From the NCBI RefSeq assembly GCF_030272615.1, contig NC_081410.1, forward strand, positions 142,072,849 through 142,136,848: a DNA stretch of 64,000 nt, read 5' to 3'. Shown here one piece after another: positions 46,078 to 58,818 of this stretch. Source of the stretch: Cryptomeria japonica. Its lineage: Eukaryota; Streptophyta; Pinopsida; Cupressales; Cupressaceae. Below the pieces are notes generated by a model. It did not search any database, was not told the origin of the DNA, and saw only the letters and a program-made list of their open reading frames with translations. The position numbers were made by a program, and so were the translations under genes. Within the stretch, counting starts at the first letter, position 1; every line of letters begins with the position of its first letter.

Positions 46078-48222
46078 AAATTATTATAAAAAATGTGGAA
46101 GAAGGTAAACTCAAAGGCCCGAAACCTTCATCTTCCAACTTAACATGTACTCATGAACAGTTTGTTGATGATTCGATTACTATGGGGGAAGCTACTATTA
46201 GGGAAGCAAGAAATGGATAAGAGCTCTTTGTTCTTCATCAATACCCCTGTTGAAAGAGAAATAAGGATTGAAAGAATCCTTGGATGTAAAATTGCTGAGT
46301 TTCCTTCAACTTATTTGGGGCTCCCTCTGTGTATTAAGCCATCAGAGAATTTCTGGATGAAGCTGGTTGATAGATTCAACTCTAAATTGGTTGGTTGGAA
46401 AGGAGCTATCCTTAGTCAAGCGAGCAAGGTAACACTACTTAAAGCTACTCTTCAAAATTTGCCTATTTATGCCCTTAGTTTGTTTAAAATCCCTAGAAAG
46501 TTTGCGGAGGCAATAGAAAGAATCCAAAAAAAGTTTCTTTGGTCGGGAGTGGAAGACAAGAATAGAATTCCCCTTATTGCTTGGAACAAAATTTGTTCTC
46601 CTAAGGCTTCTAGGGGGTTGGGTTTAAGGAATATTATTTCTATGAATAATGTCTTGTTAGCTAAACAAATCTAGAGAATGAAAGGGGAGGAAAGAGAATG
46701 GAATTTAATCTGGGAAAATAAATATCTTTATATGCAACCTTCTGAGGAAGAATTTATGGATAACTCTTTTTCTGTTGAAGGCTTTGCAATTTGGAATGTA
46801 GTTCAAACGGCTAAAAGTTGGGTTGTTGCTGAAAGAATGTGGAAATTGGGGAATGGAAGAATTATTAGATTTTGGGAAGATAGATGGCTCTTGGATAAAC
46901 CTCTGGAGGATATTCATGTCCTTAAGGAATGGAAAGATTGGTTCAAAAATAGGTATGGTGGTTCTGTTAGAGACTATTGGAGAAATGGGAAGTGGACTGA
47001 GTTCAACCAACAATGTCTGGGATTAAAGTTTCTTGAGATTCTGCTTTCTTCTAAAATTTTGAGGGACAATAAGGAGGATAGTTTGGTTTGGAGGGAGACT
47101 TCAGATGGGAATTACTCTGTGTCTTCGGCAGTGGCTATCCACAACAAATTTCTGGAAGAGACTCCTATGTGGGCTAAAGTATGGATAAAGAAGTTAATAC
47201 CCAAAGTTAATATCTTCTTTTGGATTTTTATCCAAAACAAGGTGTAGACTCTTGATAACCTCCAAAAGCGTGGATTTGTTTTTCCTAATAGGTGTTCTCT
47301 TTGTTGCAGGGAAGAGGAGTCTGCTTGTCACATCCTCTACCAGTGCACTTTTAGCTAGGAAATTTGGAAAATTATTTTTAGTAGGTGGAAGCTGAGCTGG
47401 GTTTTCCCGAACTCACTGGCGGAGTTCTGGCAGCAATGGTACTGCCCTAATTCCAACTCTAAGAATGTTGAGCTATGGAAAATTACTCTCCCTAATGTTA
47501 TTTGGAATCTCTGGAAGGAGAGTAACAATAGGATTTTTAGGGATAAAAGTGTTAACCCTGAAGTTGTGGTGGATAAAATCTATAGAGGAATATTTGAATG
47601 TTTAAATGGAACTAATCATGGTTTAGCTGCTAAAGAGGACTTCAATGATAGATGGAACCTTTCTAAATATCAAATCTAGTAAGGATAAGGGTAGGGATGG
47701 TCTTGTGTGGTGCTTTCTATCTCAGGGATGGATTAAGTCCAACTTTGATGGGGCGTCTAAGGGGAATCTGAGTAAAGCTGGGTATGGGGGCATTGTCAGG
47801 AATTTTGCTGGAAGTTGCCTTGTGGCAGTTGCTGGCCCTCTAGGTAATCAAACTAATCATTATGTTGAAGCCTCTGCAGCTTTGAATACTTTGATTATTG
47901 CAAAAATCTAAATTATGATAATTTATGGTTGGAGGGAGACTCTCTAAACATTATCAAGTGCCTGAAGGGAGAAATTGAACCATCGTGGTCTATAGAAAAT
48001 ATAATTTTTAAAGCTAGAGAAATTATAGCTAGCTTTAAAGTTATTATAATTGAACATGCCTTTAGAGAAAAAAATTTGGTTGCGGATGGCTTGGCAAACC
48101 TAGGCACTAATTCTGAAGCTCAAAGTATTTGGTACAGGGAAGGTAATATTAATTTTAATATTAAAGATCTTCTAAGAAAGGACAGATTCATGGGGAAAGA
48201 CGGATCACACAATCAATTATGA
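46078..48222 (+). pseudogene. LINE ORF2, part 2: C-terminal RT, zinc finger and RNase H
   Basis: Resumes with KGPKPSSSNLTCTHEQFVDD, where FVDD is the RT catalytic box. A long open frame at 46153-46674 has RILGCKIAEFPSTYLGLPLC and KVTLLKATLQNLPIYALSLF. The next frame (46678-47247) leads to a zf-RVT type segment (CSLCCREEESACHILYQC, near 47290-47350). RNase H spans 47700-48222: SNFDGASKGNLSKAGYGGIV, NHYVEASAALNTL, LEGDSLNI and NLVADGLANLGT supply its acidic residues. Several stops, including after AKQI and after QNKV, interrupt it. Confidence 0.88.
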
Positions 48223-48407
48223 AAGTTGTAATGAGTAATCTTCACATTTATAGAAAGGTTATGATTACTTGGCAGAGTGGCAAAATCCTAATCAAAGATA
48301 TTCATCTTCCACACACTTTGTGGGTTAACATTTTCAAAATTTTGAGAGGCAACTAGAAGGAAGCTTTGAAACTGTAGAAGAACAGAGTTGGCATTTCGAA
48401 CTTGAAA

Positions 48408-49919
48408 ATGGGAGGGGATTTAACGAGAGAAGAACCAGATAACATCTCCAGATGGAAGGAAATTCCAAAGGTATGGACTAAGTTGGAAAAAGGGTTCATG
48501 ATGAATTTCATAGAGAAGCTGGTTGATTATGATAAAGGTTAGGTTTAATCTTGCAGTCACCAAAGTCACTAAAAAATGGATTAACGGGTCTTTCAAAATT
48601 CATGGTGTGAGGTTTAAGTTGGATGCGGACCTAATAGCAACAGTAACAGGTATGCCCCACTCAGGTCTTAATTTTTTCAGAGATTTGAAAGTTTCTAATA
48701 ATGCAATAAATCTTTTTCTGCGTAAAGAGAAGGAGAGGGCAAAAATTGGTAAAGCTACGGGGGGATATTATGATGCTTCCAACATTAAGAAAATTTGGGG
48801 CTGTGTGTTGAATGCTATCATGGAATACATTACAGTGGAGGGTCATTTTACTACGGCCCACACATACCATTTTGTGTTGTTAAATCATTTCAAGCATGAG
48901 AAAAGGATTTCCCTGCCCTAATACCTCTTCAGGTCTTTGTCGAGGTCTCTTAATAAACACAACAAGAACCCTTTGACTCTGGTGCTTCATTGTGGCCTCA
49001 TTTTGCTCATCTATGAGCACTACAAAATCCTTGCTATCCAGGAAAATAAGAGATTGTTTGCGTCTCCAGGGAAAGGTAAGAGAAAGGTGGAGGAAGGCGG
49101 GCCCAGCAAGAAGAGTCGACTCAGAGCAAAAAGAGCAAAAGTGCTACTGGGATGAAAATTCAAGAGGACAAGAATGATTCAGAGGATACCGGAAAAGATG
49201 GTAGTGAGATGGAAACGAATGAGTCTAGAGGGGAGGAAAGCTGGAAAGAAGAGGATGTGGGGGAAGAGGAAGGAGAAGTTGAGGATGTTTTCGACCAAGA
49301 TAGTCCTACCCACAGTGTTAGTTTAGGCAATGTCAATAGCCAGCCAATGGAGGAGGAGGATGATAAGATTAATGAGGAAAAAGAAATGGATATTGAGCAT
49401 GAGAAGAATAAGGAATTTGAGCAGGAGATGGACAAGGAGAGTCCGAGCAAGGATAAGGAGTATGTTGGAGAAGGGTTATTTCTGGATAATCTCAAAAACC
49501 TATTTGAGGCTAGAATGGGTTTTGACCGGTGGACTTATGAAGGAATTAAGAATCTAGAAAAAAATGGGAAGCAGTGGGAAGAGAAAAGGAAGAAAGATGA
49601 AAGGGACCAGAAGTAATGGAAGCAGGATATGGAGGAAAAAGATAAGAAGATGGAAGCTCAGATTGATAATCTGGAGGAAGAAAAAATGGCATGAAAAATA
49701 TATTGGTTATGATTCTGGATATTCTGACAGCTGTTACTAAGAACCTAGAGGAAATCTCTAAGGTCCTTGAGAGCTCTAGCATTCCCAAACCAGTCGTGGA
49801 CCTTGATATTGATGAAGATGCCATCGAGACTGGGACTGTGGAAAGTGCTCCTAGTGGAGTGGCAAAGAGAACAAGGGCGGGCATGAAGAAAGTTGTTGTG
49901 GCCTCTTCTAAGGAAACCC
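48408..49919 (+). pseudogene. LINE ORF3: extra 3' ORF with plant-mobile-element-like segment and acidic coiled coil (part 1)
   Basis: Starts MGGDLTREEPDNISRW at 48408, shifts frame near 48535, then runs through 48523-48921, 48937-49155 (same frame, one TAA between), 49152-49616 and 49691-49919. The first part (KKWINGSFKIHGVRFKLDAD, then LIATVTGMPHSG) resembles the FLWLEAQALIKITKE...VTG..TG block of ORF2 in the LTR elements. Later parts are basic (KKSRLRAKRAK) and then very acidic and helical. It is cut at 49919 by a Gypsy LTR; the end is at 61101-61176. Ordinary plant L1 elements end soon after RNase H, so this ORF is notable. Confidence 0.7.
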
Positions 49920-50750
49920 TGTCATGCCCAAAATTTAGGGCAAAAACAGAACAATTTTTTTTTAAAAAAAAAAATACTAATTTAATTAATAAGCACACTC
50001 TTGCGACAAGCATTAGAGAAAATTCCATTAATAAATTCGAGCTCATTCTGAAACGAACGAAGCATCGACAATCAGCTATATTCTAATTGCGGAATAACCT
50101 ACTGGTTTAAATTTTATCTCCAAAAGATATTTAATTAATAGTTTTATTAAATTAAACATACTAAAAATATTAGGAGAGACATTTTAAAATTTATTTCCCA
50201 CTATGACTATATAGTCTTAGCAATTTTATTTAATTTCTTCTTTATAATTTTCTTCCATATCTATATTGTGTACATATAAAAAGTACATATATACATATAG
50301 ATCATGCATATATTTTGTATATCAATAATTTAATTTCTTAAATCAATTAAACTCAAAAAAAAACATACATATATATTCATATATATATATATTCCCATAT
50401 ATATATATATGGAAACATATATATTTATATATATATTCTACTTATATATCAATATTTTAACCCTAACCTCCTAAATCCATTGCAACTTTCTAATTATTAT
50501 CTCTTAATTTTCCCAACCCTAATTAGGGTTCTAAATTCTTATTTAACCAATACCCAAATCCAAATTACATATTATTTTTTTGATCTTAAAAAAAACTAAA
50601 CTTCCCTAGCCCCTATCGGGCTAGGGTTTTACCCATTTTCTTTTTTTTTAACAAGCGAAGAGCTCATGGCGGGCTGAAGATCCTACGGCGGCCATGTCCG
50701 AAATAACTTGCAGGTCGCGGAGGTTATTAGGTGGTGGCTGGCCGCGCGCA

Positions 50751-50913
50751 CCACTGTGTGAGCGCACAGTGGCGCCGCGGCACCACTGTGTGCCCACACA
50801 GTGGGCACCGCTGGCGGCACCACTGTGTGGCCACACAGTGGCGGCCGCGGCCGTCCACTGTGTGTGCACACAGTGGGCGCCGCGCGGGCGTCCACTGTGC
50901 GTACACACAGTGG
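50751..50913. repeat. GC-rich palindrome array in 3' LTR, five units
   Basis: Units of 22 bases at 50751, 50783, 50820, 50855 and 50892: arms CCACTGTGTG and CACACAGTGG around a changing two-base centre (CC, GC, TG and so on). Spacing is 32-37 bases, with GGCGCCGCGG-like linkers. The first and last units have mismatched arms. It stands out strongly from the AT-rich LTR around it. Confidence 0.95.
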
Positions 50914-51021
50914 AACCCGCGGGGTCCCTAACATAAATTTTTTTTTAATTAAATTTTTTTAAAAAAAAACATTAACATTTAAATAAATATATATATATAT
51001 ATATAAATATATAAATATATA

Positions 51022-51099
<78 letters not shown>

Positions 51100-51257
51100 A
51101 ATATGTATGGTATTTACAAAAATTAACATGTGTAAATAACAAGATAAATTTAATTCCAAATAAAATTTATATATTTTTTTTAAAAGGGAATTATTACATG
51201 CAATTTTTTTTACGCTAATATAATAAAGGAAAAAGATGACCTTAAGATAAAACAAAA

Positions 51258-51358
<101 letters not shown>

Positions 51359-53880
51359 TTAAATGCATCTAAAAAAACAAACTTCTAAATTAAAGTTAAC
51401 ATAAATACAATCTAAAGTATTCCACAAAGATTCATTATTCGTTTTGTTTTTTTTTTGTAATAAGAAATCCTTTAATATTTCTTTAAATAAAATATTCACA
51501 TAAAACAACTTTTCTTGCTATCTAAAATACTTAAAAAGCTTTCAGCTTAAATAAACTTCTAATTTGACTTAATTAAAAATACAGGTAAAAATCTAAATGA
51601 AAACAGACTTTTTATTTCCTTCATAAAACAAGAAGCTTTGCATGCATCACTAATTTACTTTTCTTTTTCAATTATACTAGAAGTAAAATCAAGCCTTTTC
51701 TCTTTCTTTAAAACATCTCTAATATATACTACCAAATTCACAGAATGTTTTCTCTGAACAGTCACAACAATAAGACTTCAAATCTGTAATTACAAAATTA
51801 CAACTTGCTTCTCTCTTTTTTTTTTGAATGAGGCATTTCTTTCACAACTACTCTAAAACAACATCTGCAACTGAATTCAAATATCTTCAAAATTCCATCT
51901 TCTGAATATCTTTCATGAATTTCTATCCTCTTTCCTCTGGATTTCCTGCATAATAGAAAACACAAAACTGACCACGGAGTGCTCACCTCCCAGCCTAGGC
52001 TAACTGGTAGCCACCCCCGAGCTCGGAGAACCAATTCCTAGACGGGTATCAAACAGGCAAACACAAAGAAACACAAACATACAAATATTCCAGACACATT
52101 CCCAACCTGGCTTTCACAGCACCACACTCTGGTGGTGAACATTTTCAAAGGGTGGTAGTGGACCAAATACCCTGAGGAGAATCTGCAAGTATGTAATAAC
52201 AAGAAAGCCACCTCATGGCACAAATAAAAATATCAAATCTCAACCCCATAATCCTTATGCCCCCCAAAGGCATTCTAGCCTTATAACCCTCCTTATGACC
52301 CCCATTGCACAAACAGGCCATGCAGCAAGGGTCACACAAAGATCCCTTGTGATCGCTCTCAAAAGAGAGTCTCTCACTCGAGGGCTGTCACTGCTACCAC
52401 CCTCAAGATCCTCTTCTCTCCCAAGAGAAAGAGAGATCTTGAGAAAACTCCCAAAACACATTTATTCACAAAACAAAACCAAAAGGATTTTCAAAACATT
52501 CATTTTCAAGATTACAGATTTTCTTACTCAACAACTTTCAGAAATAAACAAAACTAGACATTAAAAGTAAAAATGAAACCAACCTTATTCTGCCCAAAGG
52601 TTATAATGATATCTGAAGAAGAGCTGCCCAATCCACAATTCTTTATTTTTCCTTAATCAATTTCTTTATCCCATAACATTATTTTTCTTCCAAGTTTTTC
52701 TTCTGTCTCCAAAAATGGAGAGTGGGTGATTAACCAGCTATTCCCCAAAAATCTTCCTTAAGAAGCTCACTCTCTGAGTTCTCACAGGATTCTAAAAAAA
52801 AATCAACAAAAAGAAGGAAGAAAGCAAAAATGCAAAAAGACTTTCCTTTCAAGAGGGAAAATCTTGATTTGATTTTCACTTCCATTTCCAATTTTCGCTC
52901 AACTCAAAAAAAAACCAATTTTTAAAGCGTTAAAAAGATCATAATAAAGTAGAAACTTGCCTAAAATTACCCCTAACCCCTAGGTATACCTTATGGGCTT
53001 CAGGAAACCCTAATAAACTACCCCTAGGTGTTCATTTAACCCATTTTAAACCCCTCTGAAGTTTATTTTCGGGTCAAACATAAGTTGACCACTCCAAATA
53101 TTATATCCTCAAAATATCTTTTTGACAACACATTATTTTATTTAAAATTAATTATAATTAACACTTTCCCATCAAGAGACAAAATAAAATATTTAAATTT
53201 AAATCCACACATGTGTCAAGTGACACTAATAAAATACTTTTACAAAGATAAACATGAAATTGTCTCTTGAGGTCTTTACACAATAAATTCAAATAACACA
53301 TGACACACATGCAGCATATACTGGTACGAATAAAATACAACACAAACGGGGTGTTGTCTCTCCAAATAGACAAACCCTGGCTTTACGAACATACATAAGT
53401 CTAGGTTTGATTCTCCGTAATTTTCCATGGTCACATGGTAAATTTCCTGCGCATCTCAATTTACACATTAGTACTCCCAAATATTCATATATAATAAAAT
53501 TCAATAACACAACAATGCACATCATTACTTGCATACAATTTTTCATCTGCACAGATTAAATACATCTTTTGTCAAGCAAATTCACATAAGCAATTTTCAT
53601 CCCAATTCACATAAACTAAACATACATCATAGTTCTATATTCAAAGTAAAGTTCTGCAAATTCAATAACGACATCTATCATTGCAATATCATTCTATCTA
53701 ATATTCATGTAGTGCTCTATCCCATAAAGCATGTAAGTAAATCATCAAATCATAACAATGTTATCCAATATCCTGAAATCATATAAGTTCTAAGTCTCAA
53801 AATGCATCAAAATAAAGTATCCATAGTAGTCTAAAATATAAAATCTACTGAATGTCAAACTGAGTCGAGGTGAGGCCTCA

Positions 53881-53896
53881 CATCCTCCCCCTCTAG
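53881..53896 (-). other. Polypurine tract of young Gypsy element
   Basis: On the minus strand CTAGAGGGGGAGGATG directly precedes the LTR start TGAGGCC. Confidence 0.85.
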
Positions 53897-53937
53897 GCAT
53901 GAACTTCCTCCTGGAGTTCATCAAAGAGGTGAGGGTA

Positions 53938-56900
53938 CTATGATCTCATACGTGCTGCGTCCTCCCATGAAGCCGTAACCTCATCATAACAATCCCACTG
54001 GACCCTAACCTGGTCCAGCTCTCGACCTCGAAGGGCCAATGTCCGGCGTGCCAAAATGCGAATGGGCTCCAAAGCTAGCTGCCCGTCTGACTCCACCTGC
54101 AAGGCATCCCAATCTAAAAGGTGAGACTCATCATAGATATACTTTCTCAAAACTGAAACATGAAACACATCGTGGATGCGTGACAGGCTAGGTGGCAAAG
54201 CTAAACGGTAGGCAACTGGGCCTATCCTCTCCAGAATCTCAAAAGGTCCTACAAAGCGAGGTGCGAGCTTAGAACCCTTTCCGTAACGGATCGGACTCTT
54301 ATGCGGTCGCACTCTCAAGAAAACTCTGTCTCCAACCAAGTAACTACGATCAATTCTCTTTGCATCGGCATACTTCTTCTGTCTATCCTGAGCCTCTCTG
54401 AGACGCTGCCTAATCAAATCCACCTGCTGTTCCATATCTCGAACTAACTCAGGACCAATGGCAACTCTATCCTCTATGCGATCCCAGCTCAAGGGCGTCT
54501 TGCAGGGCCTGCCGTATAATGCCTGGTAGGGTGGCATCCCCAAAGAAGTGTGATGCCCATTGTTATAGGCAAACTCCACTAAGGGAAGATACTCCTCCCA
54601 CCGGGTCTGATGATCCATGACGTACATACGAAGCATATCTTCTAACACCTGATTGACTCTCTCTGTCTGACCATCTGTCTCCGGGTGATAAGCCGTACTG
54701 AAATTGAGCTTTGTGCCCATAGCTGCCTGTAATGACTTCCAAAAGGTAGAAGTAAAAAGAGAATCCCTGTCAGAAATAATCTTGCGGGGTACGCCATGTA
54801 GTCTAACAATGTCTCGCAAGAACACCTGTGCTACTACTAGAGCTGTGAATGTAGTACGAATTGGTGAAAAGTGAGCTACTTTGGTCAACTTGTCAACTGT
54901 CACCAAGATAGCATCATGGCGACGAGAAGACATAGGGAGACCAATGATGAAATCCATGGATATAGTATCCCACTTCCACTCTGGTATAGCATGAGACTGA
55001 AGCAACCCACCTGGATGGCGGTGCTCCGCCTTTACCCTCTGACACTCGAGACACCGAGCTACTATCTCAGCAATGAGCTGCCGCATTCCCGACCAATGAT
55101 ACAACTGCCTCAAGTCTGCATGCAACTTCTTAACCCCGGGATGCGCAGCATAAGGAGCTCTATGAGCTTCTGAGACAATGAACTCTCGCAACCCTCCGGA
55201 GGAAGGTACATAAATGCGCCCTCTGTGGCGTAACAGTCCATCGGACTCCAAAGAATAATCCACATATTTCCCTTCTAGTGTGACCTGAGAACGTAACACC
55301 TGACAAACCTCTGCATACCATCCATCCTCTGACAAATGCCGAAGTATACGGTCCCTCAAGTCTGTGCCCATGGATATGGTGTAAACCTCATGACGTCTCC
55401 TACTCAAGGCATCTGCAACTACATTTTCCTTTCCCTTGATGTAGTGAACGTCAAAATCATATTCGCACAAAAACTCCATCCATCTCCTCTGACGTGCATT
55501 AAGGTTCGGCTGAGTGAAGATGTACTGAAGACTCTGATGATCTGAATGCAACTCAAAGTGATGTCCTAGAAGGAAGTGTCTCCACCTCACAAGTGCATGT
55601 ACTACTGCTGCGAGCTCAAGGTCGTGAGTGGGATAATTAAGTTCATGAGTCTTAAGTTTCCTAGACTCGAAAGCTATGGCCCTACCACCTTGCATAAGAA
55701 CTGCCCCTAAACCCTCTAAGGAAGCATCGGTACAAACCATGAAATCAGCTGAAGGATCTGGTACAACAAGGATAGGAGCGCTAGTAAGTGCCTTCTTGAG
55801 TTCCTGAAAGGCCTTCTCGCACTTCTCTGTCCACTCAAACTTCTTCCCTTTACGCTGAAGAGAGGTAATAGGGTGTGCGACTCTGGAGAAACCTTCGACA
55901 AAACGTCGGTAATATCCTGCTAAACCCATAAAACTCCTGACCTCTGTCACACTGGTAGGCGCTGGCCAATCCATAATAGCCCTAATCTTTGATGGGTCAA
56001 CTGAGATCCCATCACCGGAAATCACGTGTCCAAGGTACTTGACCTCAGATCGAAAGAACGCACACTTCGATAGGCTGCCAAACAACTGGTTATCTCGCAA
56101 ACACTGTAATACCTGTTTCAGGTGCTCCTCATGCTCCTTCTCATTCCGAGAATATATCAATATATCATCGAGGAACACAATAACAAAACGGTCCAGAAAG
56201 GTACGGAACACCCCATTCATGAGACTCATAAAAACTGCTGGGGCATTCGTAAGTCCAAAGGGGACTACGGTGAACTCATAGTGACCATATCTAGTGCGAA
56301 ATGCGGTCTTGTGGATATCACTTTCCACTATTCTCAACTGATGGTATCCTGACTTCAGATCTATTTTGGAAAAGACTTTGGCACCCTGAAGCTGGTCAAA
56401 TAAATCATCAATTCTGGGCAAAGGATATCGGTTCTTGATGGTTACTTTATTTAGCTGCCGATAATCCATACACAATCGGAGAGATCCATCCTTCTTCTTA
56501 ACGAAGATAACTGGTGCACCCCACGGGGATACGCTAGGACGGATATGACCCTTCTCAAGAAGTTCCTCAAGCTGAATCTTAAGTTCATTAAGCTCATTTG
56601 TGGTCATTCTATAAGGTGCTCTGGAAACTGGCTCGGCTCCTGGTGCTAGGTCTATATGAAAATCAATCTCTCTACGGGGAGGCATTTCCGGTAACTCTGA
56701 AGGAAATACATCTGAATATCCCTGAAGGATAGGATGGTCATCGAGCGATGTTTCTTTTTCCTCCTCTTCTTCTCTGTCACTGATAGTGATAGCAAAAAGC
56801 TGACATCCCTTCTGCATGCTCCGCTTGAGCTGCATTGCGGAGATCATACGAAGAGACACAGGCCTCTGAATCCCGGTGATAACTATGGGCGAACCATGAT

Positions 56901-57915
56901 CATCCTCACACTCGATCTTTTTCAGGCGGCAATCCATCTTGGCTCTGTGGGCATAAAGCCAATCCATGCCAAGTACGATTCCATAAGATCCAAGTGGAGT
57001 CACTCTAAGGTCTACTACAGTGGTGGTCTTGCCAATCTGCAACTGACATGCCCTAACTTCTGATTCCACTGACACTCTAGCCCCTGAAGCTAATTCCACT
57101 TCCCAACTGACACCCTGCCTAGTTGCCACTAGCCCGCAACACTCCACAACCAACGGAGATATAAAGGAGTCAGTAGCTCCTGAATCAAACAAAATAGATA
57201 CATTGTTACCTCTGATTATACCTGAAGATTCGATAACCGTGGCCTGATGATCGGCCTGGCGGTTGTCAACCGCTGCAAATACTCTATGGGACCTGCCCAT
57301 ATCACCAACTGTCGGCTCTGAAGCGGCCATCCGCTGACTCCCTGCTACCTGTCCCTGAGGGCAATCCCTCGCCAAGTGCCCCATGGCTCCACAAGTAAAG
57401 CAAGCACCCCGTGCCTGGAACTGGGCACCCTGAGGCCTAGAAAAACCCTGACCTCCTGTCCTACTGGATCCGCTGTACCCACCCCTGGAGGACTGCTGAG
57501 TCCCCGCCGGCTGTGTGTACTGCCCCTGTGCTCTCTGATCACGTTTCTGTCCCTGAGTCTGCCACTGCTTGGGCTTGGAGCCCTGCTGATACTGTGGAGG
57601 CTTATGTTTCTGGTTCTGCGGTGTCTGTTGTGGAGGAGGAGGTTTGGAGAACCCCTGAGAATTTCGGTTGTTCCCCTTCCAATGTGGTTTCTGGAATCCA
57701 TAAGTCTGAGGTGCGGGATTTCGGTTCTGATACCGATCCCTATTGTCCTGTGGTCTAACCTGAATTTCCTCGGCAATCAGTGCCTTCTCTACAGCAACCC
57801 GAAGGCTCTCTGGAGCGGACATCCTAACAGGCCCGGCTATCCCGGCGTTCAATCCCCTGATGAAGCGGTTTACAAGAAGTTTCTCATCCTTAAGATAATC
57901 TACATATGGCAACAA
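53938..57915 (-). CDS. pol: Gypsy Pol polyprotein (gag C-terminus, protease, RT, RNase H, integrase, chromodomain-like end)
   Basis: One open frame of 1325 codons. Approximate residues: gag end 1-50; Gln/Pro-rich linker; CCHC knuckle [14 protein letters not shown] at 172-185; protease [10 protein letters not shown] near 242-251; RT 430-600 with [12 protein letters not shown] and catalytic FLDDILIYS near 581; RNase H from 725 ([14 protein letters not shown]) to DALSR near 839; integrase zinc H-H-C-C at 918-958, then core with [15 protein letters not shown] and [14 protein letters not shown]-terminal [14 protein letters not shown] followed by a chromodomain-like segment ([24 protein letters not shown]). 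All catalytic residues visible are intact. ATG 57915 is internal: the frame is continuous with the gag upstream apart from two stops, so this is the 3' part of a gag-pol ORF. Confidence 0.95.
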   Translation of the reverse strand: MLPYVDYLKDEKLLVNRFIRGLNAGIAGPVRMSAPESLRVAVEKALIAEEIQVRPQDNRDRYQNRNPAPQTYGFQKPHWKGNNRNSQGFSKPPPPQQTPQNQKHKPPQYQQGSKPKQWQTQGQKRDQRAQGQYTQPAGTQQSSRGGYSGSSRTGGQGFSRPQGAQFQARGACFTCGAMGHLARDCPQGQVAGSQRMAASEPTVGDMGRSHRVFAAVDNRQADHQATVIESSGIIRGNNVSILFDSGATDSFISPLVVECCGLVATRQGVSWEVELASGARVSVESEVRACQLQIGKTTTVVDLRVTPLGSYGIVLGMDWLYAHRAKMDCRLKKIECEDDHGSPIVITGIQRPVSLRMISAMQLKRSMQKGCQLFAITISDREEEEEKETSLDDHPILQGYSDVFPSELPEMPPRREIDFHIDLAPGAEPVSRAPYRMTTNELNELKIQLEELLEKGHIRPSVSPWGAPVIFVKKKDGSLRLCMDYRQLNKVTIKNRYPLPRIDDLFDQLQGAKVFSKIDLKSGYHQLRIVESDIHKTAFRTRYGHYEFTVVPFGLTNAPAVFMSLMNGVFRTFLDRFVIVFLDDILIYSRNEKEHEEHLKQVLQCLRDNQLFGSLSKCAFFRSEVKYLGHVISGDGISVDPSKIRAIMDWPAPTSVTEVRSFMGLAGYYRRFVEGFSRVAHPITSLQRKGKKFEWTEKCEKAFQELKKALTSAPILVVPDPSADFMVCTDASLEGLGAVLMQGGRAIAFESRKLKTHELNYPTHDLELAAVVHALVRWRHFLLGHHFELHSDHQSLQYIFTQPNLNARQRRWMEFLCEYDFDVHYIKGKENVVADALSRRRHEVYTISMGTDLRDRILRHLSEDGWYAEVCQVLRSQVTLEGKYVDYSLESDGLLRHRGRIYVPSSGGLREFIVSEAHRAPYAAHPGVKKLHADLRQLYHWSGMRQLIAEIVARCLECQRVKAEHRHPGGLLQSHAIPEWKWDTISMDFIIGLPMSSRRHDAILVTVDKLTKVAHFSPIRTTFTALVVAQVFLRDIVRLHGVPRKIISDRDSLFTSTFWKSLQAAMGTKLNFSTAYHPETDGQTERVNQVLEDMLRMYVMDHQTRWEEYLPLVEFAYNNGHHTSLGMPPYQALYGRPCKTPLSWDRIEDRVAIGPELVRDMEQQVDLIRQRLREAQDRQKKYADAKRIDRSYLVGDRVFLRVRPHKSPIRYGKGSKLAPRFVGPFEILERIGPVAYRLALPPSLSRIHDVFHVSVLRKYIYDESHLLDWDALQVESDGQLALEPIRILARRTLALRGRELDQVRVQWDCYDEVTASWEDAARMRS

Positions 57916-57936
57916 CTCAAAGAATTTACTCTCATA

Positions 57937-58659
57937 CTAGGTTACTGACAAGCCTTTTTGTTGGAGATCATGAAATTCGTCTATACGACGCTGCCTGAAG
58001 TGCTCTAATAGGTACCTCTCCCGGAACCTCTCGGTGAATATCTCCCAAGTGAGTGTATCAGGTACAAGTCCGCATTTGTACTCTTCCTGTCTCCACCAGG
58101 TGGAGGCTGTCTCTCTCAGAAGATGAACTGCAACATGTGCTTTCAGGTTGCTCTCATAAGAACGCAACGCAAATCACCTCTCAAGACTCAGAAGCCATGC
58201 CTCGGCCTCTACTCCATCTGTAGAACCTCCGAAGGATGGCGGTTGGAGGCGCATGACCTCCCTGATGAGATCCCCTGGATCTCGACGACCCCTCTCAAAA
58301 TAGACTGGCTCTACCGCAGGAGGTGGTCCTGGCATATGCACTGACTCTGGCTCATTACCACCCTGGCTCTCTACAGGAATCGGAGCTGGGCTCCTGCTCC
58401 GTTCTCTATCAACAGATCTATGACTCCCAGAGTCATGACTCCTAACCGGAGGGTTCTCTGCAGGAATCCTTTCCTGAACAATGCCAATAAGATTCTGAAT
58501 GGCTGCTAGAAGGTCACGGTTAGGTTCATTTGGCTGTTCGGGAGGTGCTCCTGGGTTCTCCTCTGGAACCGATGCCTCCCTCTCTTCCTCATCGTGAGCT
58601 AGGCGCTCACGTCTAGGACCCCGTCCGCGCTTGCGAGCTTGTCGCGTCAACGGAGGCAT
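57937..58659 (-). pseudogene. gag: Gypsy Gag (N-terminal part), two in-frame stops
   Basis: Starts MPPLTRQARKRGRGPRRERL at 58659, in the same frame as pol. A Pro/Glu/Arg-rich N-terminus is followed by the capsid domain (RLQPPSFGGSTDGVEAEAWL, STWWRQEEYKC, FRERYLLEHFRQRRIDEFHD). A TGA at 58176-58174 follows LLSLER, and a TAG at 57939-57937 follows GLSVT. Apart from these two codons gag and pol would be one frame from 58659 to 53938. The stops make this copy non-functional as it stands, despite its youth. Confidence 0.92.
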
Positions 58660-58803
58660 CCTAAGAGGAAAATAATACAAAATAATTAATTTATTTCTTT
58701 TAGAATTAAATTTATTTAAATGCAAAATTCCATTTAACAAAATAATTTTTAAATAAATTTAGGGCGAAACGTAAGTGAGTAAGGCTCCTAGTGTGGAAAC
58801 CTT

Positions 58804-58815
58804 GCTTTGATACCA
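58804..58815 (-). other. Primer-binding site (tRNA-iMet type)
   Basis: On the minus strand TGGTATCAAAGC, three bases after the LTR end. Confidence 0.88.
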
Positions 58816-58818
58816 AAA

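Noticed and set aside
50648-50936. Overlapping ORFs on both strands across the GC-rich palindrome array (also 59546-59885)
   Set aside because: Open frames on both strands arise from the repeated palindrome and high GC; no domain or codon bias.
51798-52034. 78-codon minus ORF present in both Gypsy LTRs (also 60611-60847)
   Set aside because: Identity reflects LTR duplication, not selection; no recognisable domain.
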